Origin: Myxococcota bacterium
GTDB taxonomy: Bacteria > Myxococcota > UBA727 > JABDBI01
NCBI GenBank assembly: GCA_040387835.1
Contig: JAZKCZ010000004.1
Location: 1 to 64,000, forward strand
DNA: 64,000 bases
Reading direction: 5' to 3'
Shown in pieces: positions 1-8,233 of the stretch; within the stretch, counting starts at the first letter, position 1, and every line of letters starts with the position of its first letter. A model generated the notes under the pieces. It saw only the letters and a program-made list of their open reading frames with translations. It was not told where the DNA came from and searched no databases. The translations under genes and the position numbers were made by a program.

Positions 1-968
<968 letters not shown>

Positions 969-1084
969 CTCCAGATATATAAGGTCAGGGTTGTTGTGTT
1001 CAGCTGATTGTTTATTCTGTGTCATTTCGAGCTTGACTCGAAAACCAGATTAGGTTATCAATCGTTTCTAAGATTTGTAAAGTT

Positions 1085-1201
1085 TTCGGTGGCTATTGCG
1101 ACAGGGCCACACCCGATCCCATCTCGAACTCGGAAGTTAAGCCTGTCTGCGCCGATGGTACTGCACGGGAGACCGTGTGGGAGAGTAGGTCGCTGCCGAG
1201 A
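1085..1201 (+). rRNA. 5S ribosomal RNA
   Basis: A typical 5S gene follows the 23S by about 115 bases, the usual bacterial order. The terminal helix is visible: TCGGTGGC at 1086-1093 pairs with GCTGCCGA at 1192-1199. The central CCCATCTCGAACTCGGAAG segment is the conserved loop B/C region. A later fragment at 10489-10567 duplicates the 3' half of this gene. Confidence 0.96.
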
Positions 1202-1212
1202 TTAGTTCCCCG

Positions 1213-1256
1213 CCCCCTAACTAGGTTCGAAAGAATCCAGTTAGGGGGCTTTTTTA
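1213..1256 (+). terminator. rRNA operon intrinsic terminator
   Basis: CCCCCTAACT at 1213-1222 pairs perfectly with AGTTAGGGGG at 1239-1248. A further weaker stem closes a CGAAAG-type loop, and a run of T follows. This is a strong Rho-independent terminator for the rRNA operon. A near-identical copy lies at 20384-20439. Confidence 0.95.
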
Positions 1257-1271
1257 TGCCTTTTTTCTGTC

Positions 1272-1293
1272 ATCCCGGCCTTTGAGCCGGGAT
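1272..1293. repeat. short GC-rich hairpin after the rRNA terminator
   Basis: ATCCCGGC at 1272-1279 is mirrored by GCCGGGAT at 1286-1293 around a six-base loop. It resembles the TCATCCCGGC...GCCGGGATCC dispersed hairpin repeats found in several proteobacterial genomes. No T tract follows, so a terminator role is not indicated. The link to a repeat family is inference. Confidence 0.55.
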
Positions 1294-1346
1294 CCATCCC
1301 CTGGACCTTTGTCAGCCTGACTGGCCGTCCAGATGGAGTTTGTTAA

Positions 1347-1649
1347 ATGTCACGATATTGTATTGTACTTTGTTTTCTTATTTTTACATTTGATGCTTCT
1401 GCTAAATCGTATTCTTCAAATGATAAAATCATTGTAAGTCTTTATACACTCATTGGATTCTCAAGTATGTTTTCAGTGATACACAGCCTAAACAAGGTAC
1501 TGAAGGCAGATTGTGTTTCGGATAGTTCAGGCGATTGCAGCGAAGCCTTAGCGAAAAATGACCAACGCCGTTACCATGTAGGGATTATGCTTTCAAATAC
1601 AGTAGTCTTTACGCTTTCATTTTGTCTTGTTGGGCTTAGGTTGCTCTAA
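1347..1649 (+). CDS. small exported or membrane protein, unrecognised
   Basis: This 100-residue protein has a signal peptide at residues 1-19 ending in DASAK. Two hydrophobic segments follow, at about 26-46 and 80-99, with a short loop between them containing two Cys (CVSDSSGDC). The architecture (signal peptide, membrane segment, polar loop, membrane segment) recurs in the small proteins at 7077-7379 and 10550-10879, though clear sequence similarity is not visible. No known family recognised. It is the first protein gene after the rRNA operon. Confidence 0.7.
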   Translation: MSRYCIVLCFLIFTFDASAKSYSSNDKIIVSLYTLIGFSSMFSVIHSLNKVLKADCVSDSSGDCSEALAKNDQRRYHVGIMLSNTVVFTLSFCLVGLRLL

Positions 1650-1722
1650 TTCCTCGAAGGGGTCGTTCTCCAGATAGCCCAGGTTGCGTTGCCGCGTAGC
1701 GGAAACGTGTTGCCTGGGTAAT
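1648..1722 (+). repeat. GC-rich palindromic repeat, family A, copy 1
   Basis: This element contains TTCCTCGAAGGGG followed by CCCAGGTTGCGTTGCCGCG and CGTGTTGCCTGGGTAA. The outer CCCAGG and CCTGGG can pair, giving a long imperfect hairpin. An inverted copy at 2507-2580 lies on the other side of the next gene, and a direct copy is at 7520-7600. Some mobile or recombinogenic origin is inferred from the multiple copies. Confidence 0.7.
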
Positions 1723-1760
1723 TGGTGGCCAAATTCGCGGCAAAGTATCTAATCAATCTC

Positions 1761-2405
1761 ATGACGAATCTGCTTTGCATTTCCCTGGTGTTTATTTGCT
1801 CTCTTGGTTTGCGGGCTGATCCACCAGGCGTACACGGCATGCTAATTTTTGGGAAAAGCAAGATTTATGCATCGCATCTACCTATGTTTCATATGCCTCA
1901 CGATTATCAAGCTGTCATGGAGTTAAATCTTCCGAGTAAAGCGGCTGACATCTACTTCAAAGACGCTAAGATTCACGGGGCCCGGTGGATTTACACTTTA
2001 GTACCGGAGCCGTTTGTTTTGCCAGAAATGCTTAAATCTCCTAGAGCTTTTTCTGCTAGGTTATATCGGGGTCATTTCGAACGCGGCGGTGTTGAAATCC
2101 TAAAAATCGATCAGGTGAATATTTCCCGGGTTGTGCTTAATCGAAAGTTAAGTGAAAAATCAGCTGCTTTTCGTTACAGTGCGTACTTGTTTGGTAGCAG
2201 CCAAGAACCCTATGCCCTTCATTTCATCCAGGGCAAACCTAGCTTTGACCAAATTCTTAGATTGAAGCCTCAAGCAAGCATGAACTTTGTTGAAGGTGTT
2301 TTGGTGAACTCAACTTATTTAGAACAGCCAGTCTTCGAAGGAAGACTTAACTTGAACCATGAAGTTGAACGCTCAATTTATGTTGAAAAGGATGATTTAA
2401 TGTGA
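1761..2405 (+). CDS. secreted protein, unrecognised
   Basis: The ATG at 1761 starts a good signal peptide (MTNLLCISLVFICSLGLRA, then DPPG). An upstream TTG at 1722 would begin within the palindromic repeat, so it was not chosen. The mature part (about 195 residues) contains a segment near its start reading GMLIFGKSKIYASHLPMF and then HDYQAVMEL, which looks like a conserved periplasmic domain; I cannot name the family. No catalytic motif is evident. The gene sits between inverted copies of repeat family A (1648-1722 and 2507-2580), suggesting it may have moved or recombined as a cassette. Confidence 0.8.
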   Translation: MTNLLCISLVFICSLGLRADPPGVHGMLIFGKSKIYASHLPMFHMPHDYQAVMELNLPSKAADIYFKDAKIHGARWIYTLVPEPFVLPEMLKSPRAFSARLYRGHFERGGVEILKIDQVNISRVVLNRKLSEKSAAFRYSAYLFGSSQEPYALHFIQGKPSFDQILRLKPQASMNFVEGVLVNSTYLEQPVFEGRLNLNHEVERSIYVEKDDLM

Positions 2406-2506
2406 ACCGAATGCGCTCAAAGACTTCTCGCTGTCCATAACTGCACCTTTTTATTGCGCCCTTGCAGGGCTTAAAACCAAGGGGAAGGTCGCTGACGCGC
2501 ATCGCA

Positions 2507-2580
2507 TACCCAGGCAACACGTTTCCGCTGCGCGGCAACGCAACCTGGGCTGTTCCAACATAACCCCTTCGGGGAGTTAA
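2507..2580 (-). repeat. GC-rich palindromic repeat, family A, copy 2 (inverted)
   Basis: Read on the minus strand, this is nearly the same element as 1648-1722: AACTCCCCGAAGGGG, then CCCAGGTTGCGTTGCCGCG, then CGTGTTGCCTGGGTA. With copy 1 it forms an inverted pair around the gene at 1761-2405. Confidence 0.7.
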
Positions 2581-2969
2581 ATCCCGGTGCGGAGGGTGTT
2601 ACCTGGGTAAACTTTGCAGGCCGTGTCCAACCAAGTCAGTAGGGTATCATAGCGAAACTGTTGCTCTTTAAACAGTCGCATCCAATGTATGTAGGTTGAA
2701 TCGGATTCGCAATCTAAGAAAAATCCATTAATGTGGAGAAAAATATCCGTCACCGTGAAGGCAATTCTCTTATTTCCTTCAATAAAAGGGAGGATTGCTG
2801 CATTTAGATAAGGTTACATCGGTTCCCGTTTATGTAAGAACTTCATCTGAGTGGGAGTATTTAATACTAGGCTATCAAAAGCAATAGATAAAGCGTCAGG
2901 TTCAAGTTTGGCCCGGCGTCGTGATCTAGCCGCTATTGCATGTAAATCATATCGCTCTACATTAGTTTC
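2577..2969 (-). pseudogene. broken Doc/Fic-family toxin gene
   Basis: Translation on the minus strand from about 2969 gives a protein with PFIEGNKRIAF followed by VTDIFLHINGFFLD. This is the HPFxxGNKR signature region of Doc (death on curing) proteins, which phosphorylate EF-Tu using the Fic fold. The reading frame is broken by an in-frame TAA at 2814-2816, between the N-terminal part (ending KREPM) and the motif part. The 5' end is truncated at the start of the next gene, and no Phd-like antitoxin is visible. The first residue of the usual H-P-F triad is L here (ILPFIEG), so the catalytic His is also lost. Both observations support a dead remnant. Confidence 0.72.
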
Positions 2970-4262
2970 ATGAAAAATGTATCCGCCTTGATAATGCTTT
3001 TTTTCTTTCTTTCTTCAGTAGGTTCACATTCTAACGCAAAAAATGTGCCTTTGGAGAGGTACACTTATACTTTAGGCCAGGTTTATGAAGCTTCGTTAGC
3101 AGCGGGAAGCGTAGGGGCCTCTCAGTTGCTTTATGTTAAGCTGAACGCAGCGGGATTTGTAATTGGGGCACCAATTATGGTGGGACTTCACGTTATCAAC
3201 GTTGCTGACTTCGTTGAAGAGTTTGCGAGTCATTATACGGGTCATAAGCCTGTTATCGGTCCTTATAACCAACAGAACCCTTTATTATATCCAGCAAGAA
3301 TCGTAAGAGCTGTTTTAGATAATCTTGCATCCCCAAGATATTTTAACGAGCAACAGTTTCATTCATTCTTAGAAGGTAGAAATTCTATGAGTGCTTATCT
3401 GAAAAATATTAATGCTTTGGTTTCCGCATTTTCTCTCTCACACATGTATTATGGGCCTTCAGTTCCTAAAGGTGCGATTGTTCCAGCGACCAATAAGGCT
3501 CAAAGTGGGGCGATGGTAATAAGGTGCCCAAGTGCACTTCAACCACCGCAGACGCAGTTTCAGCTGAGCGAGCTTGCACGCGGTCGTAGAGTTGTTGCAG
3601 GGCATATGATGGCTTTTCCCAGTGTTAGGCTTCATCTTGTTAATGCTTTAATGCCTCAATCTAGTGACGATTTGAGTCGAATCGGATACGTGCAAATGCC
3701 TAATCAATTGGCTGCTGAAAGTGTGCGTGTATTAGCAATGGAAAATGTCTTCATTGCAGGAATAGTAATGACCTCGGACAAATCTCAGTTGGTAGTTCCT
3801 TTGGCGCATGCCTTGTTAGAATCAGGCCTCCCTGACTATAATCCAGATGATATTAAAGTTGCGTCACTGATCGAAGTTGGTGTGAGAACTGCAAAAGCTC
3901 AAAATCAGTTCGCGGATTTTGTTTATTTGTTATTAAAAGATAATTGGGATGAAGCTGTAGAATTTATCAATTCACATGCTTCGACTTCGGATCGTGATCG
4001 TCTCGCCGATCTTGGTTTTGATGTGGGGTATAGCTTTAATATAGATCAAGTTTTCAGAACAGTGGATTTTGATTTCCAGAGTCAATATAATGGCAACGCT
4101 GACGGTAGTGTATTGCGGGCTAGACCTGAGGCTCCACCAAGGGAACCGATGATGGTAAACATTCAGCGGCAGGTTCCATCGGATAGGGGCGGTCCAGTCG
4201 GTAGAGCTCAAGGCGACCGCAATCGTGGGATGACTTTGGATTTTGATGACGTTAAGCTTTAA
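2970..4262 (+). CDS. large secreted protein, paralog of the 38113-39363 product
   Basis: This 430-residue protein has a signal peptide (MKNVSALIMLFFFLSSVGSH, cleavage near SNA). The region at about residues 35-125 aligns closely with the 416-residue product at 38113-39363. Shared blocks are YEASLA(A/G)GSV, LNAAG, V(I/V)NVAD followed by EE, TGH, NPLL and LDxLAxPRY. This shared block is rich in small and hydrophobic residues and may contain one or two membrane-associated helices. The C-terminal 60 residues are polar and Arg/Asp-rich. No enzyme motif is recognised. The gene overlaps the truncated edge of the Doc remnant and is followed after 14 bases by a Nudix gene. Confidence 0.82.
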   Translation: MKNVSALIMLFFFLSSVGSHSNAKNVPLERYTYTLGQVYEASLAAGSVGASQLLYVKLNAAGFVIGAPIMVGLHVINVADFVEEFASHYTGHKPVIGPYNQQNPLLYPARIVRAVLDNLASPRYFNEQQFHSFLEGRNSMSAYLKNINALVSAFSLSHMYYGPSVPKGAIVPATNKAQSGAMVIRCPSALQPPQTQFQLSELARGRRVVAGHMMAFPSVRLHLVNALMPQSSDDLSRIGYVQMPNQLAAESVRVLAMENVFIAGIVMTSDKSQLVVPLAHALLESGLPDYNPDDIKVASLIEVGVRTAKAQNQFADFVYLLLKDNWDEAVEFINSHASTSDRDRLADLGFDVGYSFNIDQVFRTVDFDFQSQYNGNADGSVLRARPEAPPREPMMVNIQRQVPSDRGGPVGRAQGDRNRGMTLDFDDVKL

Positions 4263-4276
4263 TCGGAGAAGATTGT

Positions 4277-4807
4277 GTGAACATTGTCGACCTTCTAAAC
4301 ACCTACGATCCTCCGTCTGAGCAAGAGCGGCTGAACAAGCAGGCGATGCTTGATTTCGCTCGGCAGCATGCGGACTGCTTTAGCCGAAACAATCTTGTGG
4401 CTCACTTTACTGGCTCAGCTTGGCTTCTTGACCGCAGTGGTGAAAACGCCCTGCTGCTACATCATCGCAAGTTGGATCGTTGGTTTCAGCTGGGTGGCCA
4501 TGCGGACGGTGATACCGATTTGGCGAGAGTTGCCCTTAAAGAGGCTCAAGAGGAATCGGGTATTCAGGGCATTGGGTTTGTTCAGCCGGGCATTTTCGAT
4601 CTGGATATTCATGAGATTCCAGCCAATGCGAAGGAACCTCGGCATTTTCACTATGATGTACGTTTTTTATTGCAGGTCACGAGCGACGAACTATTAGTGC
4701 AGAATGCTGAATCTAAAGAACTGAGATGGGTTTCTAAAAACGTCAATGATTTGCCCACGGATAATCTGTCTGTCGTTCGCATGTTTCATAAATGGACAGG
4801 TTTGTAG
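4277..4807 (+). CDS. Nudix hydrolase
   Basis: This cytosolic 176-residue protein of the Nudix family hydrolyses nucleoside diphosphates linked to another moiety. The 23-residue Nudix box spans residues 74-96, with its core KEAQEESGI retaining the metal-binding Glu pair. The usual first Glu is Thr80 and the usual Arg is Lys88. LGG precedes the box, as in the MutT/NUDT group. The start is GTG 4277, with GGAGAA six bases upstream. It has no signal peptide, unlike its neighbours. Substrate cannot be predicted. Confidence 0.88.
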   Translation: MNIVDLLNTYDPPSEQERLNKQAMLDFARQHADCFSRNNLVAHFTGSAWLLDRSGENALLLHHRKLDRWFQLGGHADGDTDLARVALKEAQEESGIQGIGFVQPGIFDLDIHEIPANAKEPRHFHYDVRFLLQVTSDELLVQNAESKELRWVSKNVNDLPTDNLSVVRMFHKWTGL

Positions 4808-5279
4808 CGCTGAGCAACGTTTGAAAGCGTACAAAGAACTAAGACCAGTTGCGCCTACGGTCGGCTATGGTTCTGGTGTCGACGCGGCCATGGTATTGGG
4901 AAACGGAACCGTTGTTAGGCATGCTGAAGACTTGATGCCAGTGGTTGGAGATGACCCGGCGTTTGCTAATTATGTGCAGAAATCAAAAAGAAAATCTACG
5001 ATAGGTAATTTTCTTTTGTACCCGGGCGCAATCGTCGCGATTGTTGGGATTTCCGTGATGTCAGCTTCGATAATGCACTTTGGCAGTACGCTTTCGTGGG
5101 TTGGAATCGGTTTAGGGGTGGGCGGCTTAGCTGCTGAGTTGACGGGTGTAGGGCTCGGTCTTTCCGCGAGTGTTGATGAGCAAGCCGCATTTGCTATATA
5201 TGATAATGCACTGCAAAAGCGGCTGGGTGTGAATCATGAAATAGATGTTAAAGACGTTAAGGATTCTCGAAAAGAATAA
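4746..5279 (+). CDS. membrane protein with two hydrophobic helices, unrecognised
   Basis: The frame opens at ATG 4746, which overlaps the Nudix gene by 62 bases, and its first 22 residues resemble a signal peptide (CLSFACFINGQVCSA). The true start could be later. The body has a helical stretch (ERLKAYKELRP), two adjacent hydrophobic segments (about residues 93-113 and 117-142), then a C-terminal motif AIYDNALQKRLGV. This layout occurs in uncharacterised inner-membrane proteins of deltaproteobacterial-type genomes. A fragment of a relative survives at 14624-14698, where the same AxYxxALQKRLGVN motif is read. Function unknown. Confidence 0.68.
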   Translation: MICPRIICLSFACFINGQVCSAEQRLKAYKELRPVAPTVGYGSGVDAAMVLGNGTVVRHAEDLMPVVGDDPAFANYVQKSKRKSTIGNFLLYPGAIVAIVGISVMSASIMHFGSTLSWVGIGLGVGGLAAELTGVGLGLSASVDEQAAFAIYDNALQKRLGVNHEIDVKDVKDSRKE

Positions 5280-5299
5280 TCTAAATAAAGGGGTGACGG

Positions 5300-5390
5300 C
5301 GCTGGCGCGCATGCTTTAACCAGACAACCCGTTCCCGCTTAACCCTGCGGGGAATTAAATCGGTGTTGTCTTGGGCGAAGACCTGAGAGA
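5300..5390. repeat. GC-rich palindromic element, diverged
   Basis: This stretch between two genes holds GGCGCGC, CAGACAACCCGTTCCCGC and AACCCTGCGGGGAATTAA, followed by GTTGTCTTGGG. CAGACAAC pairs imperfectly with GTTGTCTTG, giving a long hairpin similar in design to repeat family A (CAACACGTTCCCGC...). It is probably a degenerate copy; that assignment is inference. Confidence 0.45.
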
Positions 5391-5401
5391 TTTGTATCTA
5401 T

Positions 5402-5788
5402 TTACAGCAAATCATCAGGGGCGTCTTCAAGTTCGCATTCATACCCTGTTTCAGGGTTGCCGAAAAAGCCTTTCCCCGTGGTTTTGGTTACAAAAAACTT
5501 TAGCTTTCCGCGATGCATATCGCCACCTTGGATTAAATTTCCTGTAAAAGTATAAAGACTTTTGTTCGGCGAAAGCTGTTGTCTTTCGATGGATATCAAA
5601 TAGAAACTTGCTTTTATTTTGTTTATCTTAGAGGTGCAATTTTGATAAACTTTATCATCCATTAGTATTTTACCAATTTCCGCGGAATCTTCAGATAGTT
5701 TTTTGATAGGGGCCGGTTCAATTTGGGGACCTGTTGCAAAAGAAAGGCTGGTTAAAGCGAACAAAATAGCTAAATGCATCATCTTCAT
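5402..5788 (-). CDS. small secreted protein, unrecognised
   Basis: The start is ATG 5788, preceded by AGGAGCC at proper spacing on the minus strand. An earlier in-frame ATG at 5848 lacks such a site. The product has a signal peptide (MKMMHLAILFALTSLSFA). The mature protein of about 110 residues has two Cys (NCTSK and YECEL) that could form a disulfide, and beta-rich segments such as SFYLISIE and LYTFTGNLIQGG. No family is recognised. It is transcribed away from the neighbouring + strand genes. Confidence 0.72.
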   Translation of the reverse strand: MKMMHLAILFALTSLSFATGPQIEPAPIKKLSEDSAEIGKILMDDKVYQNCTSKINKIKASFYLISIERQQLSPNKSLYTFTGNLIQGGDMHRGKLKFFVTKTTGKGFFGNPETGYECELEDAPDDLL

Positions 5789-5873
5789 TTTTGGCTCCTT
5801 GAACTGCGAAGCCGGCAAGACAGACAAATATTCCAGATAGTGCTGCAACGCAAAAATCTTAAAACCGACACTG

Positions 5874-5914
5874 TCCCAAGTTCGGTTCCGAAGAACTAAG
5901 TTGGGGCTTTTTAT
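5874..5914 (+). terminator. terminator-like hairpin
   Basis: CCCAAGTTCGGTTC, a short CGAA loop and GAACTAAGTTGGGG form an imperfect stem, followed by CTTTTTAT. The layout copies the rRNA terminator at 1213-1256, although the stem sequence is different. No + strand gene ends just before it, so it may be a leftover from a rearrangement. Confidence 0.5.
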
Positions 5915-6015
5915 GCCTGTTTGGGTTTTCTGGAGAAAAGTTGCGGCGTTAATCTGGTCTATTCGTAATTCTGGCTTCTACCGCCAAAAATGGCGATTGC
6001 TCGCTACGATTCCAG

Positions 6016-6351
6016 ATGAAGAACGCAAGCTGTTTCTGTCTGGTTTACCTAATAGCCTCTGTTGCTTGGGCTGAAGTTGAACTTTTTGTGGATTTCAAAC
6101 GTACGCCTGATGGCGCTCTGATTTCCGCCCGCGCACGTGGCTCGGTGCCCAAACAGCAGTTAATTCTCATCAACTTAGTGACGAATAAAACCTTGGGAAT
6201 CGGCTTTGTTAATGAAGCAGGGGAGCTGCAATTCCCATCCGTTTTGGTGGCGATCAAAGACATGACTCAACTTGAAAATGGAAGGCACTTAATAAGGCTT
6301 GGCCTTAGAAATCTTACAAATATAGTTAAGGCTGTTCTGATTCGATTTTGA
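6016..6351 (+). CDS. small secreted protein, unrecognised
   Basis: This 111-residue protein has a clear signal peptide (MKNASCFCLVYLIASVAWA). The mature part, about 92 residues, has a basic, beta-rich pattern with alternating hydrophobics (ELFVDFKR, LILINLVTN, HLIRLGLRN) and no Cys. The compact size and beta pattern would suit an immunoglobulin-like or C2-like fold. I recognise no family. Confidence 0.7.
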   Translation: MKNASCFCLVYLIASVAWAEVELFVDFKRTPDGALISARARGSVPKQQLILINLVTNKTLGIGFVNEAGELQFPSVLVAIKDMTQLENGRHLIRLGLRNLTNIVKAVLIRF

Positions 6352-6448
6352 CATCTTAGTGTTATGCATATCGCTGGCTTTCTCTTCTAAATCCTCTTGT
6401 TATAAATGATTTAAATCTCTAAATTGTGAACCAAATTTGGGAGAGAAA

Positions 6449-6787
6449 GTGGTTCACTTTGGTTTTCATATGGTATTTTTTTTATTGTCTGTCTCAGGGC
6501 TCATACTTGCAGCACCACCTGAAAATGTGCGCCTTAATACAGATGACAGCTGTGAACGTTGTTTGCGGGAGTCGTACGCTGAGTGCATAGATGATACCAA
6601 AAAATGCCCAGAAAAAACGCGGCTTTCACTGCAGGAACATAAACAATGCGTGAGTGACCACAGACTCTGCGGTGAACTCATCAAAAATTATTGCAATGGG
6701 TGGAAATCATATTTCCTGTTTCCTGGATATACTTTTTTCATTGTAATATCGGCCTTCATGGCGGGCATTGTTGTAATGACTATGTGA
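6449..6787 (+). CDS. small Cys-rich exported membrane protein
   Basis: GTG 6449 is favoured because GGGAGAG lies just upstream; an earlier TTG at 6437 is possible. The signal peptide ends near LILAAPP. The exported part has seven Cys in about 48 residues, including CERC, then AEC, KC, QC, LC and YC, suggesting several disulfides. A hydrophobic C-terminal helix (YTFFIVISAFMAGIVVM) follows. This looks like a small disulfide-stabilised periplasmic domain held in the membrane. No known family recognised. Confidence 0.68.
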   Translation: MVHFGFHMVFFLLSVSGLILAAPPENVRLNTDDSCERCLRESYAECIDDTKKCPEKTRLSLQEHKQCVSDHRLCGELIKNYCNGWKSYFLFPGYTFFIVISAFMAGIVVMTM

Positions 6788-7076
6788 ACAAGAATTAGGC
6801 GCTGAAAAGCCAGTTCCCAGATCCGCGTCGATTTGACACCTGCCTCTTGTGTATAGGGGCGGGCTAACATGGCAGCTGTAGGCTCTTGAGACGATCCAAT
6901 ACTCTGGGCCAATGGTAATGGTGCGAGATATATTCGTTCGTATGGGCAATGCTTGGGCGCCACGTAAACCAATATATGCTTCTGATTCCTTGTCAAAACA
7001 GGTCCAATCTAGGGCGCCTGAGAATGCGGTTCTAAGTTAATTGTTATTCTCTGTTTATTATGAGAAGGGGATGGCT
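6788..7076. other. intergenic stretch without a convincing gene
   Basis: About 290 bases lie between two + strand genes. On the minus strand an open frame (about 6790-7020) reads YIGLRGAQALPIRTN and later SRAYSCHVSP, which could be a decayed protein fragment. It lacks a start signal and I recognise no family, so no gene is called. Confidence 0.4.
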
Positions 7077-7379
7077 ATGATTAAAAATCTACTGTTTATT
7101 GTGTGTTTTCTGTCTTTTACTGCTGATCTAAACGCACAACAGAATCCGATGTCTGAAAGTGACAAAAAGCAGGATCGGGATGTTAGGATAAGTCCGAATG
7201 TTAGGCTAATGTTGATCTCGGTTACAGGTGGTCTAGCTATTTATTTTTGTGTAAATCCGCTCCAGCCCCATATGCCTGAGCATGTCGCATTGGACCGTTT
7301 TATTCGAACTATGTTTGGCTTGAGCGCGGCAACTTTTATTGCGATTGCAGCGGTTCAGTTTATTTTGCAGAACGACTAA
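7077..7379 (+). CDS. small exported protein with two membrane segments, paralog of the 31929 pseudogene
   Basis: ATG 7077 is chosen because AGAAGGGG lies at good distance and because the decayed paralog at 31929 starts at the same point. The signal peptide is MIKNLLFIVCFLSFTADLNA. NPMSESDKKQ follows, then two hydrophobic segments, about residues 39-58 and 75-96. The paralog at 31929-32210 shares NPMSES, the GG(L/M)A(I/V)Y segment and the final LS(A/G)AT block. Function unknown. Confidence 0.72.
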   Translation: MIKNLLFIVCFLSFTADLNAQQNPMSESDKKQDRDVRISPNVRLMLISVTGGLAIYFCVNPLQPHMPEHVALDRFIRTMFGLSAATFIAIAAVQFILQND

Positions 7380-7404
7380 CAGGACGATGATTTAACCGTT
7401 TCTA

Positions 7405-7604
7405 GGGGGGAGGCCCCAAAGGGCCTTGCGTGGCCGGGCTGCTAGCAAGTTCGAGCCCTGCGGGTCCCGCGCATTCCGGCATCCCGAGCCGGCAACTTCA
7501 GACCCTCCGGGTCCTTATTGGTTCTAACTCCCCGAAGGGGTAATATTGTTGGCAGCCCAGGTTGCGTTGCCGCGGAGCGGGAACGTGTTGCCTGGGTAAA
7601 TGCG
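7405..7604 (+). repeat. compound GC-rich repeat (family B copy 1 plus family A copy 3)
   Basis: About 200 non-coding bases carry two repeat types end to end. The first part (7405-7470) has CCAAAGGGCCTTGCGTGGCC and GGGCTGCTAGCAAG, and is shared with 8081-8140. The second part (7520-7600) has TAACTCCCCGAAGGGG, CCCAGGTTGCGTTGCCGCG and GTGTTGCCTGGGTAA, and is shared with 1648-1722 and 2507-2580. Both parts can fold into hairpins. Confidence 0.7.
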
Positions 7605-7623
7605 TTGCGCTGTCGCAAAAATT

Positions 7624-8001
7624 CTATTGAATCATAACAGACGATTTCGTGCCGTCTGTGTGTACAATCTGCAACGAAACCGAGCTAGCTCCCGATTTAT
7701 CGGAACCAGTAACATGGTTTCCTGCTCGCAAAAGTTGGAGATTTCGCATTTTACCATTTATCATGCCGGTCAAATTAATGGATTTTCCGTAGAAGTTCAT
7801 CCCATCTATCAGAAAAGATTCAATTTCTTTTCTACATTTGATTTCGAAGTGGGGAACTGTTCCATTAACATCGCAAAATGTTGGAGCTTGTGAAGCCGCC
7901 TTTTTATTTGTGCTTTCATTGATGTCTATTTCATTTCCACATCCTCCCACAAGACACAGGAACGTTGCCATGGTTGACAGAACTAATGATTTTATAGTCA
8001 T
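7624..8001 (-). CDS. small lipoprotein, unrecognised
   Basis: This 125-residue protein has a lipobox: MTIKSLVLSTMATFLCLVGGC, so lipidation at Cys21 is expected. The mature part has FCDVNGTV and EIKC, a likely disulfide pair, and alternating hydrophobic residues suggesting a small beta-sandwich. No family is recognised. It sits between two repeat-rich stretches and is transcribed opposite to its neighbours. Confidence 0.72.
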   Translation of the reverse strand: MTIKSLVLSTMATFLCLVGGCGNEIDINESTNKKAASQAPTFCDVNGTVPHFEIKCRKEIESFLIDGMNFYGKSINLTGMINGKMRNLQLLRAGNHVTGSDKSGASSVSLQIVHTDGTKSSVMIQ

Positions 8002-8077
8002 ATTGATTGTTTAGCATACTTTCAAAAAGGGTCAACTTTGACTGTATTTAGGTGAGAACTTCGACACTACCCGGCCC

Positions 8078-8165
8078 CGCGGCGGCCCAAAGGGCCTTGC
8101 GTGGCCTGGCTGCTGGCAAGATCGAACCCTGCGGGTCCTCGCAGCGGGAACCTGTGGGTAAACGC
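8078..8165 (+). repeat. GC-rich repeat, family B copy 2
   Basis: GGCGGCCCAAAGGGCCTTGC, GGCTGCTGGCAAGATCG and CCCTGCGGGTC match the first part of 7405-7604 closely. The tail GCGGGAACCTGTGGGTAAA resembles the end of family A. The order of short blocks (GGCGGCC, GGCCTT, GGCTGCTG, GATCG) is also found in the ends of the transposase-flanking repeat at 51587-51787, so a common origin is plausible. Confidence 0.6.
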
Positions 8166-8233
8166 GATAATTTCAATCTGAGAACCGAAGGGTGAGCTCT
8201 TTACATTAAAGAATATTTACATACATTGATTGT

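Noticed and set aside
1008-1205. Open frame over the 5S gene
   Set aside because: Overlaps the 5S rRNA; the coding appearance is due to rRNA sequence.
1221-1240. GGTTCGAAAGAATCC-like stretch resembling a tRNA T-arm
   Set aside because: It is the loop part of the rRNA terminator; no acceptor or anticodon arms are present.
6688-6996. Minus-strand frame with LVYVAPKHCPYER
   Set aside because: No start signal, partly overlaps the real gene at 6449-6787, and no recognisable domain.
7600-7893. Plus-strand frame opposite the lipoprotein gene
   Set aside because: It is the reverse of a gene with a lipobox, and has no ribosome binding site of its own.
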